Assembly (NCBI GenBank): GCA_963920525.1
Contig: OY986435.1
Location: 261,394,962 to 261,458,961 of the forward strand
Length of the DNA stretch: 64,000 bases
Reading direction: 5' to 3'
Source: Dichetophora obliterata
Taxonomy: Eukaryota; Arthropoda; Insecta; Diptera; Sciomyzidae
A model generated the notes under the pieces. That model was not told the origin of the DNA. It searched no databases and saw only the letters and a program-made list of their open reading frames with translations. Position numbers and translations under genes: made by a program. Numbering within the stretch: position 1 is the first letter of the stretch; the number at the start of each line of letters is the position of its first letter. Below, in pieces: positions 34,678 to 46,329 of this stretch.

Positions 34678-35990
34678 AATAACCTAATAATATGTCTTTT
34701 CAAGAGTTTTAAACGTCATTTATCAGTGTTAAGAGGTCGCTGATTTCGAATCTAAAGTCAGAATTTTAAACTTCAAGATGGTGGATAGGGCTGCCACCTT
34801 AATTTGTTGTAGTTTTATGAATTCGGGGATGGCAAAAAAAAAATGGTACACCAAAAATGGGTCGCTGAATCCGAATCCGTTGTAAGAATTCCCAAATTAT
34901 AAAATTTTGAAATAATAGGGTTGCCACCTAAAATTATGTCTTTTCAAGAGTTTTAAACGTCATTTATCAGTGTTAAGAGGTCGCTGATTTCGAATCTAAA
35001 GTCAGAATTTTAAAAATGGTACATAAAAAATGGGTCGCTGAATCCGAATCCCAATGAATTTTAAAATTCTGACTTTAGATTCGAAATCAGCGACCCCTTA
35101 ACACTGATAAATGACGTTTAAAACTATTAAAAGGATATAATATTAGGTGGCAACCCTAATATCGGAGCTTCCAATTTTTGCCTAGTGTTCGTGCCAGCAC
35201 CGAATTCGTAAAAATAAAAAATTAAGGTGGCAACCCTATCCACCATATTGAATTTTAAAATTCTGAATTCAGATTCGAAATCAGCGATACCATAACACTG
35301 TTAAATGATGTTTAATTCTCTTAAAATACATATTATGATATGAAAGCCTTATTATAAAAAATGACATAATTTTGGAATTCTGACAACGGATTCGCATTCA
35401 GCGATCCATTTTACCTAGTGTTCGCGCCAGCACCGAATTCGTACAAAAAAATTTAGGTGGCAACCCTATCCACCATATTGAATTTTAAAATTCTGATTTC
35501 AGATTCGAAATACACTGTTACATGATGTTTAAAACTCTTAAAAATATATATAATGAGGTGGCAGCCCTATTATAAAAAATTTCATTATTTCGAAGTTCTG
35601 ACAACGGATTCGGATTTAGCGACCCATTTTTACCAAGTGTTCGCGCCAGCACCAAATTCATTGAAATAAAAAATTTTAGGTGGCAGCCCTGTCCACCATT
35701 TTGAATTTTGAAATTCTGAATTCAGATTCAAAAGCAGCGACCCCCTAACACTGTTCAATGATGTTTAAAAACCTTAAAAATACATTTTACTAGGTGACAA
35801 TACTGTGGTAAAAATTTAGGTGGCAGCCCTAACCTCCATCTTAAATTTTAAAACTGCGATATTAGATTCTAAATCAAATCCGTTGTCTGAATTTCAAAAT
35901 TACAAGAATTCGCAAAAATAAAAATAAATCTAGGTGGCAACTCTATCCGCCATCTTGAATTTTAAATTCTGGCATCAATTCCGAAATCAG
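34678..35990. repeat. 'GGTGGCAACCCT' repeat array, copy 1
   Basis: Degenerate units of roughly 110-230 bp are each built from AGGTGGCAACCCTATCCACC, TTGAATTTTAAAATTCTGA, GATTCGAAATCAGCGACCCC and ACACTGATAAATGACGTTTA. The first two units (34690-35015) run in the opposite direction to the remaining ones, so the array has an inverted left end. The last ~180 bp (35812-35990) match 44337-44515 closely. No coding region. The family, transposition type and target are unknown. Confidence 0.85.
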
Positions 35991-36148
35991 CTTAAAAGTC
36001 CTAATTTGGTTAAGCTTTTCCTACACAAGTTTATTGAAGTTTTTGGATACTTGCTGTAATCGGATACTTGCCTTCAATTTCAAGCTTTCCAAGCTTTTTG
36101 CTCAAGCTTTCCTTTACTTGGGACTTCGTGCCGTTGGCTTATAATTGG

Positions 36149-36517
36149 GTGTTCACACGTCTGTCAAATGATTGAATCAATCAAAATCTGTTGTTGCTTT
36201 CCTATGTTAAAAAATGAACTTAAAACTCTTCATCGAATCAGTCAAAATTTTGATTGAGCTCCAGACCTGCATCAATCAGTCAAAGAGTTGCATTTTTTAC
36301 TTGTCTGTTGTTTAGTAGCAAATTATTTCTAAAAAAGTACTTATTTGAACACAAAAGCAGTTTTTTTAAGAGAAAAGAAAGAGTAGACAGAAAAGTAGGC
36401 AAAAAAGTGGGCAGAAGAGTAACAAATGCCTGCATCTTTACTTCTAAAAATTTTAGAGTGAGTAAAAGAGAGTAAAAAATCGCGATATACTTCAATGATT
36501 TGACAGACGTGTGAACA
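36149..36517. mobile_element. Inverted-repeat MITE, about 370 bp
   Basis: GGTGTTCACACGTCTGTCAA at the left and its inverse TTGACAGACGTGTGAACACC at the right are perfect inverses with further pairing inward (ATGATTGAA/TTCAATGAT). Internally 'gaatcaatcaaaatctg' and 'gaatcagtcaaaatttt' repeat. Target duplication is unclear. Confidence 0.65.
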
Positions 36518-36634
36518 CCTCTTAAGCTAGCATACTTGCAAGTCACTAGCTGTCGTGGGCTTATTTATATTCAAGTACAAGTTATACTTGATTGAAGATC
36601 ATCAAGCTTAAGCAAACTTGAACTTGTAGTTTAA

Positions 36635-36921
36635 GGGCCGCTTTCACAATGTCCGGCTAAGCACTAATCAAAACTTTAACCAGCAGTTAGCAAAAAAGCT
36701 CTTTCTCAATGTTCGGTTAAGGCTTAGCTGTCAGTTAAGTGCTGATTAAGTTAACGACAAGTTATGGTTTAGGTTAGCTGCTAATCGAAGGAACAGCTGA
36801 TACAATAAAACCGACGGTTGCTTAACCAGCACTTAGTGAAATTAAATTTTTTTTTTAGCTATCATATAGTTAGCTAACTCCTGGTTAAGAGCTTGACTAA
36901 CCGGACATTGAGAAAGCGGCC
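36635..36921. mobile_element. TTAA/TTA-flanked MITE, 287 bp
   Basis: GGGCCGCTTTCACAATGTCC at the left pairs with GGACATTGAGAAAGCGGCC at the right, with TTAA directly outside both (36631-36634, 36922-36925). The interior is full of 'ttaaccagcacttag/ctaagtgctggtt'-type inverse sequence. The flank fits piggyBac (TTAA) or PIF/Harbinger (TTA). Confidence 0.7.
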
Positions 36922-36989
36922 TTAAGCAAGTTTTTGAAATAGACTTCAAGTAGGCTAGCCATATTTTAAAACAGCACAACAAATAAAAT

Positions 36990-37145
36990 TTTTTCGTTCC
37001 GGTTGGGGTTTGAACCCGCGACCATAGGCTAGCTCTCATTTTTAATGAAGAAAATTAAGCAAGGATTACTTAACAACTGCTATGGTCGAATGGATAATCT
37101 CATGGACTTACAATCACGCGGCCGAGGTTCCAATCTCCAGTAGTG
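36990..37145. ncRNA. tRNA-like segments (degenerate)
   Basis: On the minus strand 37030-36995 reads GGTCGCGGGTTCAAACCCC, a T-arm-like B box. On the plus strand 37078-37146 reads TGGTCGAATGGATAATCTC and GAGGTTCCAATCTCC, with a possible acceptor pairing ACTGCTA/AGTAGT. Neither makes a full cloverleaf. They look like tRNA-derived SINE pieces. Confidence 0.3.
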
Positions 37146-37445
37146 GAATTCCCAAAAATTTAACAATAATAATCGTTAAATTTCGTCATTAACACGTTCA
37201 TTGCAAATGACAGTTTTCGCTAACTAACGATATCGGAAATTGTCGTTAACGCGTTTTTATTTTTCAATTTAATTTAATGTTAATAATAATAATGTTTGCA
37301 GTTTTTTGCCAGTATAAAAATCATAAGATGCTGTTTAAAATCTTAAAAAATTGTTGTTTTTTTTGCCAGAAAAGTTGTTTCCAAATATCTTATGTTTTAG
37401 ACAGTTCGAGAAGGATTCGATATTTTTCATTAACGAATCGTATTT

Positions 37446-37570
37446 TCGGACTCGTTAAAGAATCGCATTCTCGGACTCGTTAACGAATCGTTTTCTCGGA
37501 CTCGTTAATGAATTCTTTTCTCGGACTCGTTAACGAATCGAATTCTTGGACTCGTTAACGAGTGGTGATT
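37446..37570. repeat. 25-bp minisatellite, five copies
   Basis: The unit TCGGACTCGTTAACGAATCG plus 5 bp repeats at 37446, 37471, 37496, 37521 and 37546, with a few changes. The core CGTTAACGA is palindromic. Immediately after, 37613-37700 holds two copies of a 44-bp unit starting AAAATGTCTGAGAATGCGGA in which related CGAATTCG motifs recur in inverse. Confidence 0.9.
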
Positions 37571-37819
37571 TTCTCTCGTTCGCGTATTCGAAAACGATAA
37601 TCGTTAACGATTAAAATGTCTGAGAATGCGGATTCGTTTCGAATTCGTTTACGAATAAAATGTCTGAGAATGCGGACTCGATTCGAATTCGTTTGGCTTA
37701 CTGGGCTTGTGCAGTTCTCTGATACACACATACCCACATACACATATACATTAAGGTGCCTCCAAATAACCAAAGCCATAAGAACATACAAAATTTGCAT
37801 TTGTACTACATCTCTCAAA

Positions 37820-37888
37820 AAATATGCATATATGTATATGACAAATTTGACTTGAATTTATTTTTTCTCTCCCCCCCCCCCCCGCCCC
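37820..37888. repeat. Copy of the LTR element's target sequence, plus C run
   Basis: ATATGTATATGACAAATTTG followed by ACTTGAATTTATTTTTTC nearly repeats the right flank of the retrotransposon at 46492-46530. It is followed by a run of about 14 C residues broken by one G. This means a ~45-bp sequence exists twice, about 8.7 kb apart. Confidence 0.7.
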
Positions 37889-38080
37889 CGTTTCTCGAAA
37901 AAATGCAACATTTTGTCTGCCCTTTTTGGAAATTCATTCCTCTTGAGAAAAAAAATAGTGACTTCTAAAATAGAATCGTGTTATTTTCAGGAATATGTTG
38001 GCCTCAAAAGTAGAAACATTTTAAAATTCTCAAAGATGGCAGAAAAAGGGCAGAAAAAATGCAAAATTTTTCGAGAAACG
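37889..38080. repeat. Imperfect inverted repeat
   Basis: CGTTTCTCGAAAAAATGCAA...CTGCCCTTTTTGG pairs with AAAAGGGCAGAAAAAATGCA...TTTCGAGAAACG. The arms are about 45 bp and the spacer about 100 bp. No gene is seen from here to 38792. Confidence 0.55.
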
Positions 38081-38792
38081 AAAACGCCATTAGTATATTT
38101 TATTGCGATTCCCAAAATATTTTGGCTCTTACGATAACCTGCAGTGAGCTAAACCATTTTACAAAAACCTCCAAAAATCATGTTTTTCGAAAATATGTTG
38201 GCTGTGTAATAGGTGTAAAAACATAAACTGTCAGAAATAAATAGTAGGCCAAAAAATGGTCTTCCAATCTACTTAAAAAATTTTAAATTATTGCAATCGG
38301 ATTAAAGATAATGCCGTTTTTAATGAATTTTTTTTCTGTTATTTTGTTTTTGTTTGAAAGGTAATAAAACTCTCCACAGCCAAAATTATTGATTTTTAAC
38401 TTTTAACAAAGTCAACATTTTTTAAACACTGTATTAGTTTTTTTTTTGTGATTTTGATAATAAACATTAGAAAATTCAACTTTTTTGTTTTAAAATCCCC
38501 AATTTTGATTTCACCAGTAGATTGAGCATACCCAGGAGCCCTTAAAAAGGTTTTTGTCAGAAACAAATTTTAAGACCAAATTAAATTTCACACAATTTAC
38601 AAAAAGTGACATTCTTACAATCCTAAATGTGCTCAACATTTCTATGTTTGTCCCAATTTTCAACATTTTTATGATATTATTTTGAATATCTTATTGTTAT
38701 AGTGCAAATATTCAGATTTATTGACGGGAGCGAAAATCGGAGATATGTTTGGAAATTTATATGGAACTATAAACAAGTCTAATATACATATA

Positions 38793-39063
38793 TGTAACGA
38801 AGCGTCGACATCTTGCGAAGCTTCTAGATTATTTGAAGCATCCATCTTATTTTATTTAAATTATAAATTTCTGGAACGCGATGTAGTTATAGGTTGCACG
38901 TTCTATTCGTATCTGATTTTATTCTTATTTCCAAAAATTATCTTTGCTTCAAATGTCATTCAATATTTTTTTAATTTAATTTAAGTCAACGTGCAACCTA
39001 TGATCACATCCAAACACTTTACGAATGCTTGACGTTTCGTAGTTAAATATACACTCTGCGACA
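38793..39063 (-). repeat. 3' LTR of the gypsy element
   Basis: Starts TG and ends CA on either strand; matches 46276-46491. It holds about 65 bp (38884-38950 region, with GGTTGCACGTTCTATTCG) that the 5' LTR lacks, and lacks 8 bp the other has. A clear polypurine tract next to it is not visible, so the exact edge is tentative. Confidence 0.7.
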
Positions 39064-39576
39064 CGGGCATTCTGACATGTCACACGCCTCAGTTTGACTT
39101 AAGTAAATGTTACCAAAACTTCTCGGCCTTTTCTGACTCATAACAAAGTAAATATTTTTTTTTTATTTTTATTTTTAACAATTGGACAACAATTAATATA
39201 ATAATACAAACACAACTTCACAAAATCGGTTCACAAATGGTATTAATCAAAGTTCAATACAAACATAATTGTTAATTAATTTTACATAGAACTGAATATA
39301 TGGCTCAAAGTATTCTTTTCGGATGCATTTTCATCACAGAAATTTTCATCAAAATTCATAATTCATTTCTGTATCAAACATTCCATTGCTTCCATCCAGC
39401 AATGAAGATTAACAGCACTTCCATCCAGCGCTCTTTACCACTTTCTTTAAGCGATAGTTCACCACATACAATTATTATACACAAACACAACAAGCATACT
39501 TGTAAATTACACCATATATCCAGTCTTATAGCAAATATGTTAAACAGAGAATCGTGCTATATATCCGCATTAGATA

Positions 39577-40521
39577 CAGGGTTGCCAATATTCGAAGCGC
39601 CCATCTGGCAACACTGTAACTTTCCGGAGTGATGCTAAATCGACTAATGACATACCGCGTTTGAAGCGTCATTCCAAGCAAATGTTTACAATGGAACAGT
39701 AAACGCCACGCGAACGCTCTAAAATTGTTGAAATTTACATTCAACAAAACAAGTCAATAGTAAGAGCAATTTTGGCATAAAATTATCATGAGCGATGAAG
39801 CTCATTTTCAGTTGAACGGAACGGTAAACAAACAAAATTGCCGTATTTATGCCACTGAAAATCCACAAGAGATTCAAGAGGTACCTCTTCACGATGCAAA
39901 AGTCACTGTTTGGTGCGGCGTTTGTGCTAAAATGCTCATTGGGCCGTTCTTTTTCGAAGATGATAATGGCCACAGAGTTACTGTCAATCAGGAGCGTTAT
40001 CGCGATATGATAAACAATTTTTTCATGCCAATCGTTCGTCGAAAGCGTATCAGGCACTACTGGTTTCAACAAGACGGCGCGCCACCACACACAAGCCGCA
40101 CTACAATCGATTTTTTGAAGCAATTGTTCCCTGGCCGTTTGATGTCAAAAAATGGTGATTTCGATTGGCCGCCAAGATCACCAGATTTAACGCCTCCAAA
40201 CTTCTTATTGTGGGGTTATTTGAAATCAAAGGTTTACGTCAACAAGCCAAAGACCTTAGAAGAGCTGAAAACCAACATCCGTCAAGAAATAACCGCCATT
40301 CCCATCGAAATGTTGAAGAAAACCATGGAAAATGCTGCAAAACGGGCACAATATGTCGTAGAGGCCAATGGTGACCATTTACGAGATATCATATTCAAGA
40401 AATAATGTAAGCAAATCTACTTGAACCCAATTAAATGATATTCATGACGAACAGACAAAAAATTGTGGTTTCTTCGATTTATTTAAAAATAAAATGGGCG
40501 CTTCGAATATTGGCAACCCTG
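39577..40521 (+). mobile_element. mariner element (DD41D-like spacing), internally deleted
   Basis: Perfect inverted ends CAGGGTTGCCAATATTCGAA (continuing GCGCCCA) at 39577 and 40521 with TA flanks (39575-39576, 40522-40523). Its 945 bp are shorter than full mariners of about 1.3 kb. It is inserted in the last codons of the integrase reading frame of the gypsy element, so it is younger than that element. Confidence 0.93.
39691..40405 (+). pseudogene. mariner transposase, deleted and with D-to-N active-site change
   Basis: The N-terminus at 39691 (MEQ, stop, TPRERSKIVEIYIQQNKSIV) is joined by an internal deletion near 39765 directly to the catalytic half starting near 39788. That half has MSDEAHF (first Asp), VTVWCGVCAKMLIGPFFFED, QQDGAPPHT (second Asp) and SPDLTPPNFLLWGYLK. 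The third catalytic residue should be Asp in TPPD; here the codon is AAC (Asn), 41 residues after the second Asp. That spacing fits the DD41D/rosa group known from tephritid flies. Most of the DNA-binding domain is missing. It cannot be active. Confidence 0.9.
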
Positions 40522-43133
40522 TATATCAACACTCTCATCACATTCATAGAGTCCATCTTCAGGTACTTTGCGCAAACGATCATGTGAGTACTTGTAAGTT
40601 CGCTTGGAGTCCAAAGCTGCCAATTCATATCTATCATTATCTAAAACATTCAAAATTTTAAATGGGCCTTTAAATTTTGGATCTAATTTACTTTGATTAC
40701 GTTCGTCATTCTGCATTAAAACAAAATCTCCTATTTTAAATCTCTTTACTTTAGCCTTTGTTTGGTCAAACCTACTCTTATCATAAATCGCATTTTTTTC
40801 TATATTATCTACAGTTTGTTGGCGTAATTGATTAATGTCAACTTCTGGTTCTGTGTCACCTAAAAACATTAAATCTATAGGTCTGGCAACCTTGCCAATA
40901 ATTAACTCAAGAGGGGAAAATTTAGTAACACAGTTAATAGTGCAATTCAATGCCAATTGAACATCGGGTAACGCATCCTGCCATGAACGATCCATATTAG
41001 TTTCTACAGCAGTAAGCATATTTTTGAGTACACTCATTACTCGCTCCACCTGACCATTGGCACGAGAACTTCCAGTTGCAATTAAGTGAAGGTCGATATT
41101 ACAAGAGCGACAAAATTCACGAAACTCCAAACTTGTGAAACATCGTCCTTGATCAGCGATAATACGCTTAGGTGCACCAAACAATGACACAGCCAATTTT
41201 AAAGCTTTGATGCTGCTCGCTGTATCAATTTGCATGGTGTGGTGTAGTAGCACAAACTTTGTAAAAGCATCAATAAGCACAAAAACATATTCTTTTTGGT
41301 CGTTCTTGCCACTTAGCTTACCTGTTGCATCGATATGTAAAGTATGCCATGGAATTGCAATCTTTGGAATAGAGTGAAGTTCCGCTTGAATTTTACCAGT
41401 CTTAGATTTTGTAACTTTACATGTAATGCAGTTTTCCACGAATTTTCTAACATACCTGGACATTTTTCAAACCCATAAAAATCATAAATCTTTTCTAAAG
41501 TTTTCTCCCATCCAAGATGCATTAAAGATTCATGAGCAGAATTTATAAGATTCCATCTAAAAGCTCGAGAAAGAATTGGTAAGCACCGAGTTCTACAATT
41601 TCGTTGCACTTTGCGATGCAATATATTTGATCGAATCTCATAAGTTTTGGCTACACCAGAACTAAGCCGTCGTTGATTTAAATCAGTTATAATCTTGGAA
41701 ACTTCTGGATCACGCTGTTGCTCAGCTATCAACCAATTGTTAGATATATCCAAGATATTAACTTCTTTTTGCTCAACTTTATTAATATTAGGGGTAAGAT
41801 TTACTGGCATTGGGTTTCTGGAGAAGAAATCAGCATGACACATGCGAACACCGTTTCTGTGAACAATATCAAAATCAAAAGACTGAAGGAATGCCCACCA
41901 TCTGTGAACACGAGGTGTCAAATCCAATTTTGTACGCGCTGATTTTAAGGAGTTGCAGTCTGTTACTACAGTAAATTTAATTCCATACAAATAGTGCCTA
42001 AAATGCTTAATCGAATTAACTACCGCAAGAGTCTCTAATTCGTAAGAATGATATTTTGATTCAGCAATGGACGTGCGTTTGCTATAACATGCAATTACCT
42101 GCAAGTTCTTATCATATGCTTGAAATAATATTGCACCATATCCTATAGCACTTGCATCCGTATGCAATTCAATGGGTTTATCTGAATTGAATATGGTCAA
42201 AACAGGTTCATTTGTAAGAACAGAAATTATTTTCTGCCTAACATCTTCATGTAAAGGTTTCCAATCTAGGCAACTTTTCGAAGAACTTGTCAATGCATAA
42301 AGAGGAGCCATTGTTTGTGAAAACTTAGGCACAAACTGCCGAAAGTATGACGCTAACCCAATAAACTGACGCAACAGAGTAACTGTTTTTGGAGGAGGTA
42401 ATGCCACCAATGCCTTCAAATCCACTTCAAATGACTTCAAATCCAAGATATTCAACTCTATCTGTGCCTACAACCAGAATATCATCCATATAAACTACAG
42501 CATAGGTATTAGCAAGTTCACCAAGAGCCTTTATAACAGCACGTTGGAACACGGCAGGTGCATTTCGCAACCCAAAAGGCATTGAAAGATATTCATAATG
42601 GCCCTCCGGAGTTACAAACGCCGTTTTCTCTATTGAATCAGGATGGACAGGTAGTTGGTGGTAGCCACTTGCCATGTCAAGTGTAGTAAAATAATAACAC
42701 CCATTAAGTCTATTTATTTGGTCCGATATCAAAGGCAAGGGAAATCTATCAGGAATCGTGTTATCGTTCAGCTCACGATAATCTACGCACATTCGATCCG
42801 TGCCATCTTTCTTTTTAACTAATAATATGGTGCTAGCAAAAGGTGAAGTACTAGGACGAACCACACCTGCAGCAAGTAGCTCATTAATTTTACCGCGAAC
42901 TATGCCTCGTTCAACAGGACTCAATCTACAATATAAGGGCGCCGGAAAACTGTTTTGTTTGAATCTTTAAGTTTTATTTGGATTGACTCAACATTTGCAA
43001 GGCAGTTCAGAGTTCCGTTTGTAAAATAACATTTGAACTGATTTAAAATGGAAAGTAACTTTGGCTTATAGTTATCAGGAATATCAGTATCAATACTGTC
43101 GAAATTGACGTCAATAGCCTTCATATCACATAT

Positions 43134-44949
43134 CAGTGATCTGCAAGCGATGGCATTTTCGCTACTTGCAATCTACCCTCAACAAATACAGTGATAGTCT
43201 GACCGCACTACGCAAGCGCTGCGATTGTTGTGTCGAACATACTTGCAACATTGAAGCCAACTGTGTATGAGCGTGTCGTAAGACCACAATAATGCATGTT
43301 CGAGTTGTTGGTTTGATAACCAGCGCAGGGTCTTTTCAACTTCTGGTATGCAATGGTAAGTATGGTCATTTACAAGCAACAAAACAAAGACATAAAGCGT
43401 AACTCCTGCATAAAAAAACCAGCGCTTATTTTGTTCTCCGAACACAAAGTATTTGCAGCAACATTGCAGTTACTTTGCGTGACTTTTGAGAGATTGTCGC
43501 TCATAAGCTAATGGTTCAATTGAGCTGATTTCTTTTTTAAAATAAATTCTAAAGTTCAATTGAGTGAGCAATAAAATTTGTTTAGTAAATTTTTAAAGAT
43601 ATTTATTAAATTAAGTTTTTTAAGAAATTATATCAGACGCCATTTTACTATAGAACACCTTTAATCACTGATTTTGATAAGATTTTGTATGCATTCAGAT
43701 CTTTAATAAAGCTACAACTTTTGTTCAATTTTTCAAAATTTTGAAATAATAGGGTCGCCACCTAATAATATGTCTTTTCAAAATTTTAAAACTGATAAAT
43801 GAAGTTTAAAACTCTTGAAAAGACATATTATTAGGTGGCAACCCTTTTATTTTAAAATTTTATAATTTTGAAATTCTGGCAACGGATTCGGATTCAGCGA
43901 CCCATTTTTGGTGTACCTTTTGCTTGCCAGCCCCGAATTCATAAAACTACAAAAAATTAAGGTGGCAACCCTATCCACCATCTTGAATTTTAAAATTCTG
44001 ACTTCAGATTCGAAATCAGCGACCCCTTAACACTGATAAATGACGTTTAGAACTCTTGAAAAGACATATTATTAGGTGGCAACCCTATTATTTCAAAATT
44101 TTATAATTTTGAAATTCTGACAATGGATTCGGATTCAGCGACCCATTTTTGGTGTACCTTTTTTTATTTTGCCAGCCCCGAATTCATAAAACTACAAAAA
44201 ATTAAGATGGCAACCCTATCCACCATCTTGAATTTTAAAATTCTGACTTTAGATTCGAAATCAGCGACCCCTTAACACTGATAAATGATGTTTAAAACTC
44301 TTAAAAATACATATTATTAGGTGGCAATACTGTGGTAAAAATTTAGGTGGCAACCCTAACCTCCATCTTAAATTTTAAAACTGTGACATTATATTCGAAA
44401 TCAAATCCGTTGTCAGAATTTCAAAATTACAAGAATTCGCAAAAATGAAAAAAATCTAGGTGGCAACTCTATCCGCCATCTTAAACTTTAAAGTTTGACA
44501 TCATCTTCGAAATAAGTTACCCCTAAAACTATTTACTCTATTCATACTGAAGTAATCTACAAACACTTGAGTAAAAATACAGTGTACGCGCTGATTTCAT
44601 CGTTCGTAAGCTTACTTTTGTATCACTGCTTAGCCGAAGTTGAAATCAACCTGCAATGGTACACGAGGCAGTAGCTCAAAATAATGCATAATTATAACGA
44701 TTGCCCTTCGTGTGCTGTGGTTTATACACATAATTATTTTATGCAAACATCTATACTTTCCACTGAAATCGAAGCACACATCACACAGTGTTTGACTTTG
44801 GTGCAATTGGCTAATGCAACATGCTTGATGTTGTAAGTGAGCTCGATGGCGTAGAATATGTTGCATGGTATTAATGATATTGAAGTCATACAAAAACCAA
44901 GTATGTACTGAGTGTAAAAGCAGTTGCAGTTCATCGCTGCAGGTCTCTG
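43134..44949. mobile_element. hAT element inserted between protease and RT
   Basis: Left end CAGTGATCTGCAAGCGATG, inverse of right end CAGAGACCTGCAGCGATG. The 8-bp duplication TCACATAT is perfect (43126-43133, 44950-44957), diagnostic for hAT. The retrotransposon frame is continuous if the insertion and one duplication are removed. The 1816 bp contain no transposase but repeated TGCAAC/GTTGCA subterminal motifs and the 'GGTGGCAACCCT' array (43740-44520). Confidence 0.93.
43740..44520. repeat. 'GGTGGCAACCCT' repeat array, copy 2 (inside hAT)
   Basis: The same unit components as 34678-35990. The first ~55 bp (43740-43795) are inverted relative to the rest and the array ends in the same ~180-bp terminal part (44337-44515). 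Unit starts are near 43833, 43960, 44075, 44206, 44319, 44346 and 44458. It is either part of the hAT element or a separate element inserted into it. Confidence 0.85.
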
Positions 44950-44957
44950 TCACATAT

Positions 44958-46329
44958 ATTGACTATCACGTGTTCCACCCTTTTAAATTTTAGATGGTCT
45001 ACAGTCATTTGCACTGATATACCTTGATTTAAAATTTCACGACCTAGCATTATACTATAGCGTAAACAATAATCAGGCAACACATGAAAAACTATTTCTA
45101 CATTAAGTTCATCTATTTCAACCGTTGCCAAAATTGCACCGTTGCAGTGTGCTTATTACACTGGTTTGTCCAATGCCTGTCAAAGTCACTACACAGTCAA
45201 AACGCTTGCCACCAAAGTTATGACCTACAGATTCTTTGATAAGTGAGCATTCCGCCCCCGAGTCATAATAAAACAAAAACTGATCACCTGACCTTCGCAA
45301 AATACCTGACGGTGCCTCAACCATGCATACATCCACCCGTCGCTCTATGTTTCCAGCAGAATTCCCATTGTTGCTGGTCTTGTCAGTCAATTTTGGGCAG
45401 CGTGAAGCAAAATGTCCAGCACCGCGACACTTGAAGCAAGTCACCGTTGATAATGTTTGATCTGCTGAACCTTTTTTTGCCAATCCACCATGCGAAGTAC
45501 TAGGTCTCATTTCCGTCCTTTGGTTATCCTTTTTCTGCCTGCATACTGCTGATTTGTGGCCAATTTCGCCACAACTGAAACATTTGACAACCAACTTTTG
45601 CCGTTTTACATCAAATTCATCACGCTCATAGAAATTACTGGACAGCTTTCTTTTCAAAAACGACATTGATTTCAGTTCTTGCTGAAGTTGTACTCTAGTT
45701 CCAATATCGGTTGTAAATGAAAGTCTTTGCACCTGCGGATCAAATTGGGCAATATGTGCCAAAACAGTTGAAGCTGCTATTTTTTCAATTGTTAAATTTT
45801 TCCATTTTGACATAATTGATGTCATTAATGTTGCTGAATATGAAGCTAGGCTTTCACCATCCTTTGGTTTGCTGTTGAACAGATTAATTAAGAATGCGGC
45901 GGCTGTCTCTGAGCAATCAAATCTCATTGTAAAAATGTCTTTGAAATCGTTCCAAGTCATCCCCGGAAATGATACTTGAGAAAACCAAACGGAAGCTTGT
46001 CCTTTCAAAGCTTGACTCAAGGAAATCACCAGGGAAGCGCCTTCTAAAGGCTGATCAGCCATGCACATATCCACGGTTTTTATCCATGCTCGTGCATCAA
46101 CACTCGCTTTGTCAGGATCAAAATCAGGAAGTTGCACATTTCTTCTAGAGATTAGCGCTTTAATAGCTTGCATCAACGCCAAAAAGTTCCTGTTCTGTTG
46201 CTCTAAAAGTAATCTCCATTTTCTTTCAGTATCGCCCTTCCGCTGTTGTGGGCCAGGGCACAAAGATCCCACTTCTGATAACGAAGCGTCGACATCTTGC
46301 GAAGCTTCTAGATTATTTGAAGCGTCCAT
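44958..46329 (-). pseudogene. gag and aspartic protease of the gypsy element
   Basis: The frame 46329-45118 (403 residues) starts MDASNNLEASQDVDASLSEV; its first codons lie inside the 5' LTR. The Gag core (about residues 60-220) has DARAWIKTVDMCMA, KGQASVWFSQV and FDCSETAAAFLINLF. Two CCHC zinc knuckles follow: CFSCGEIGHKSAVC and CFKCRGAGHFASRC. The protease begins with FYYDSGAECSLI (DSG active site). A one-base frameshift near 45153 moves the rest, with LGREILNQGISV, into another frame that runs to the hAT insertion. Gag packages the element RNA and the protease matures Gag-Pol. Confidence 0.92.

Larger units (their letters stand above)
39558..43125 (-). pseudogene. pol: reverse transcriptase, RNase H, integrase
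   Basis: 43124-42921 is the pre-RT linker. RT (42924-42427) shows SPVERGIVRGKINELLAAGV, VKKKDGTDRMCVDYRELN, DMASGYHQLPV, MPFGLRNAPAVFQR and YMDD. A short deletion then joins VVGTD directly to YLGFEVI near 42450. RNase H (42455-41700) shows ELHTDASAIGYGA, YELETLAVV and VHRNGVRMCHADFFSRNP. Integrase has HESLMHLGW...CITCK (HHCC finger), HIDATGK, IIADQGRCF and NGQVERV, the last two 35 residues apart. A frameshift sits near 41460. The frame runs into mariner at 40521 and resumes left of it to a stop near 39558. Confidence 0.92.

Noticed and set aside
39064..39575. env gene of the gypsy element
   Set aside because: No suitable frame exists between integrase and the 3' LTR apart from the mariner insertion.
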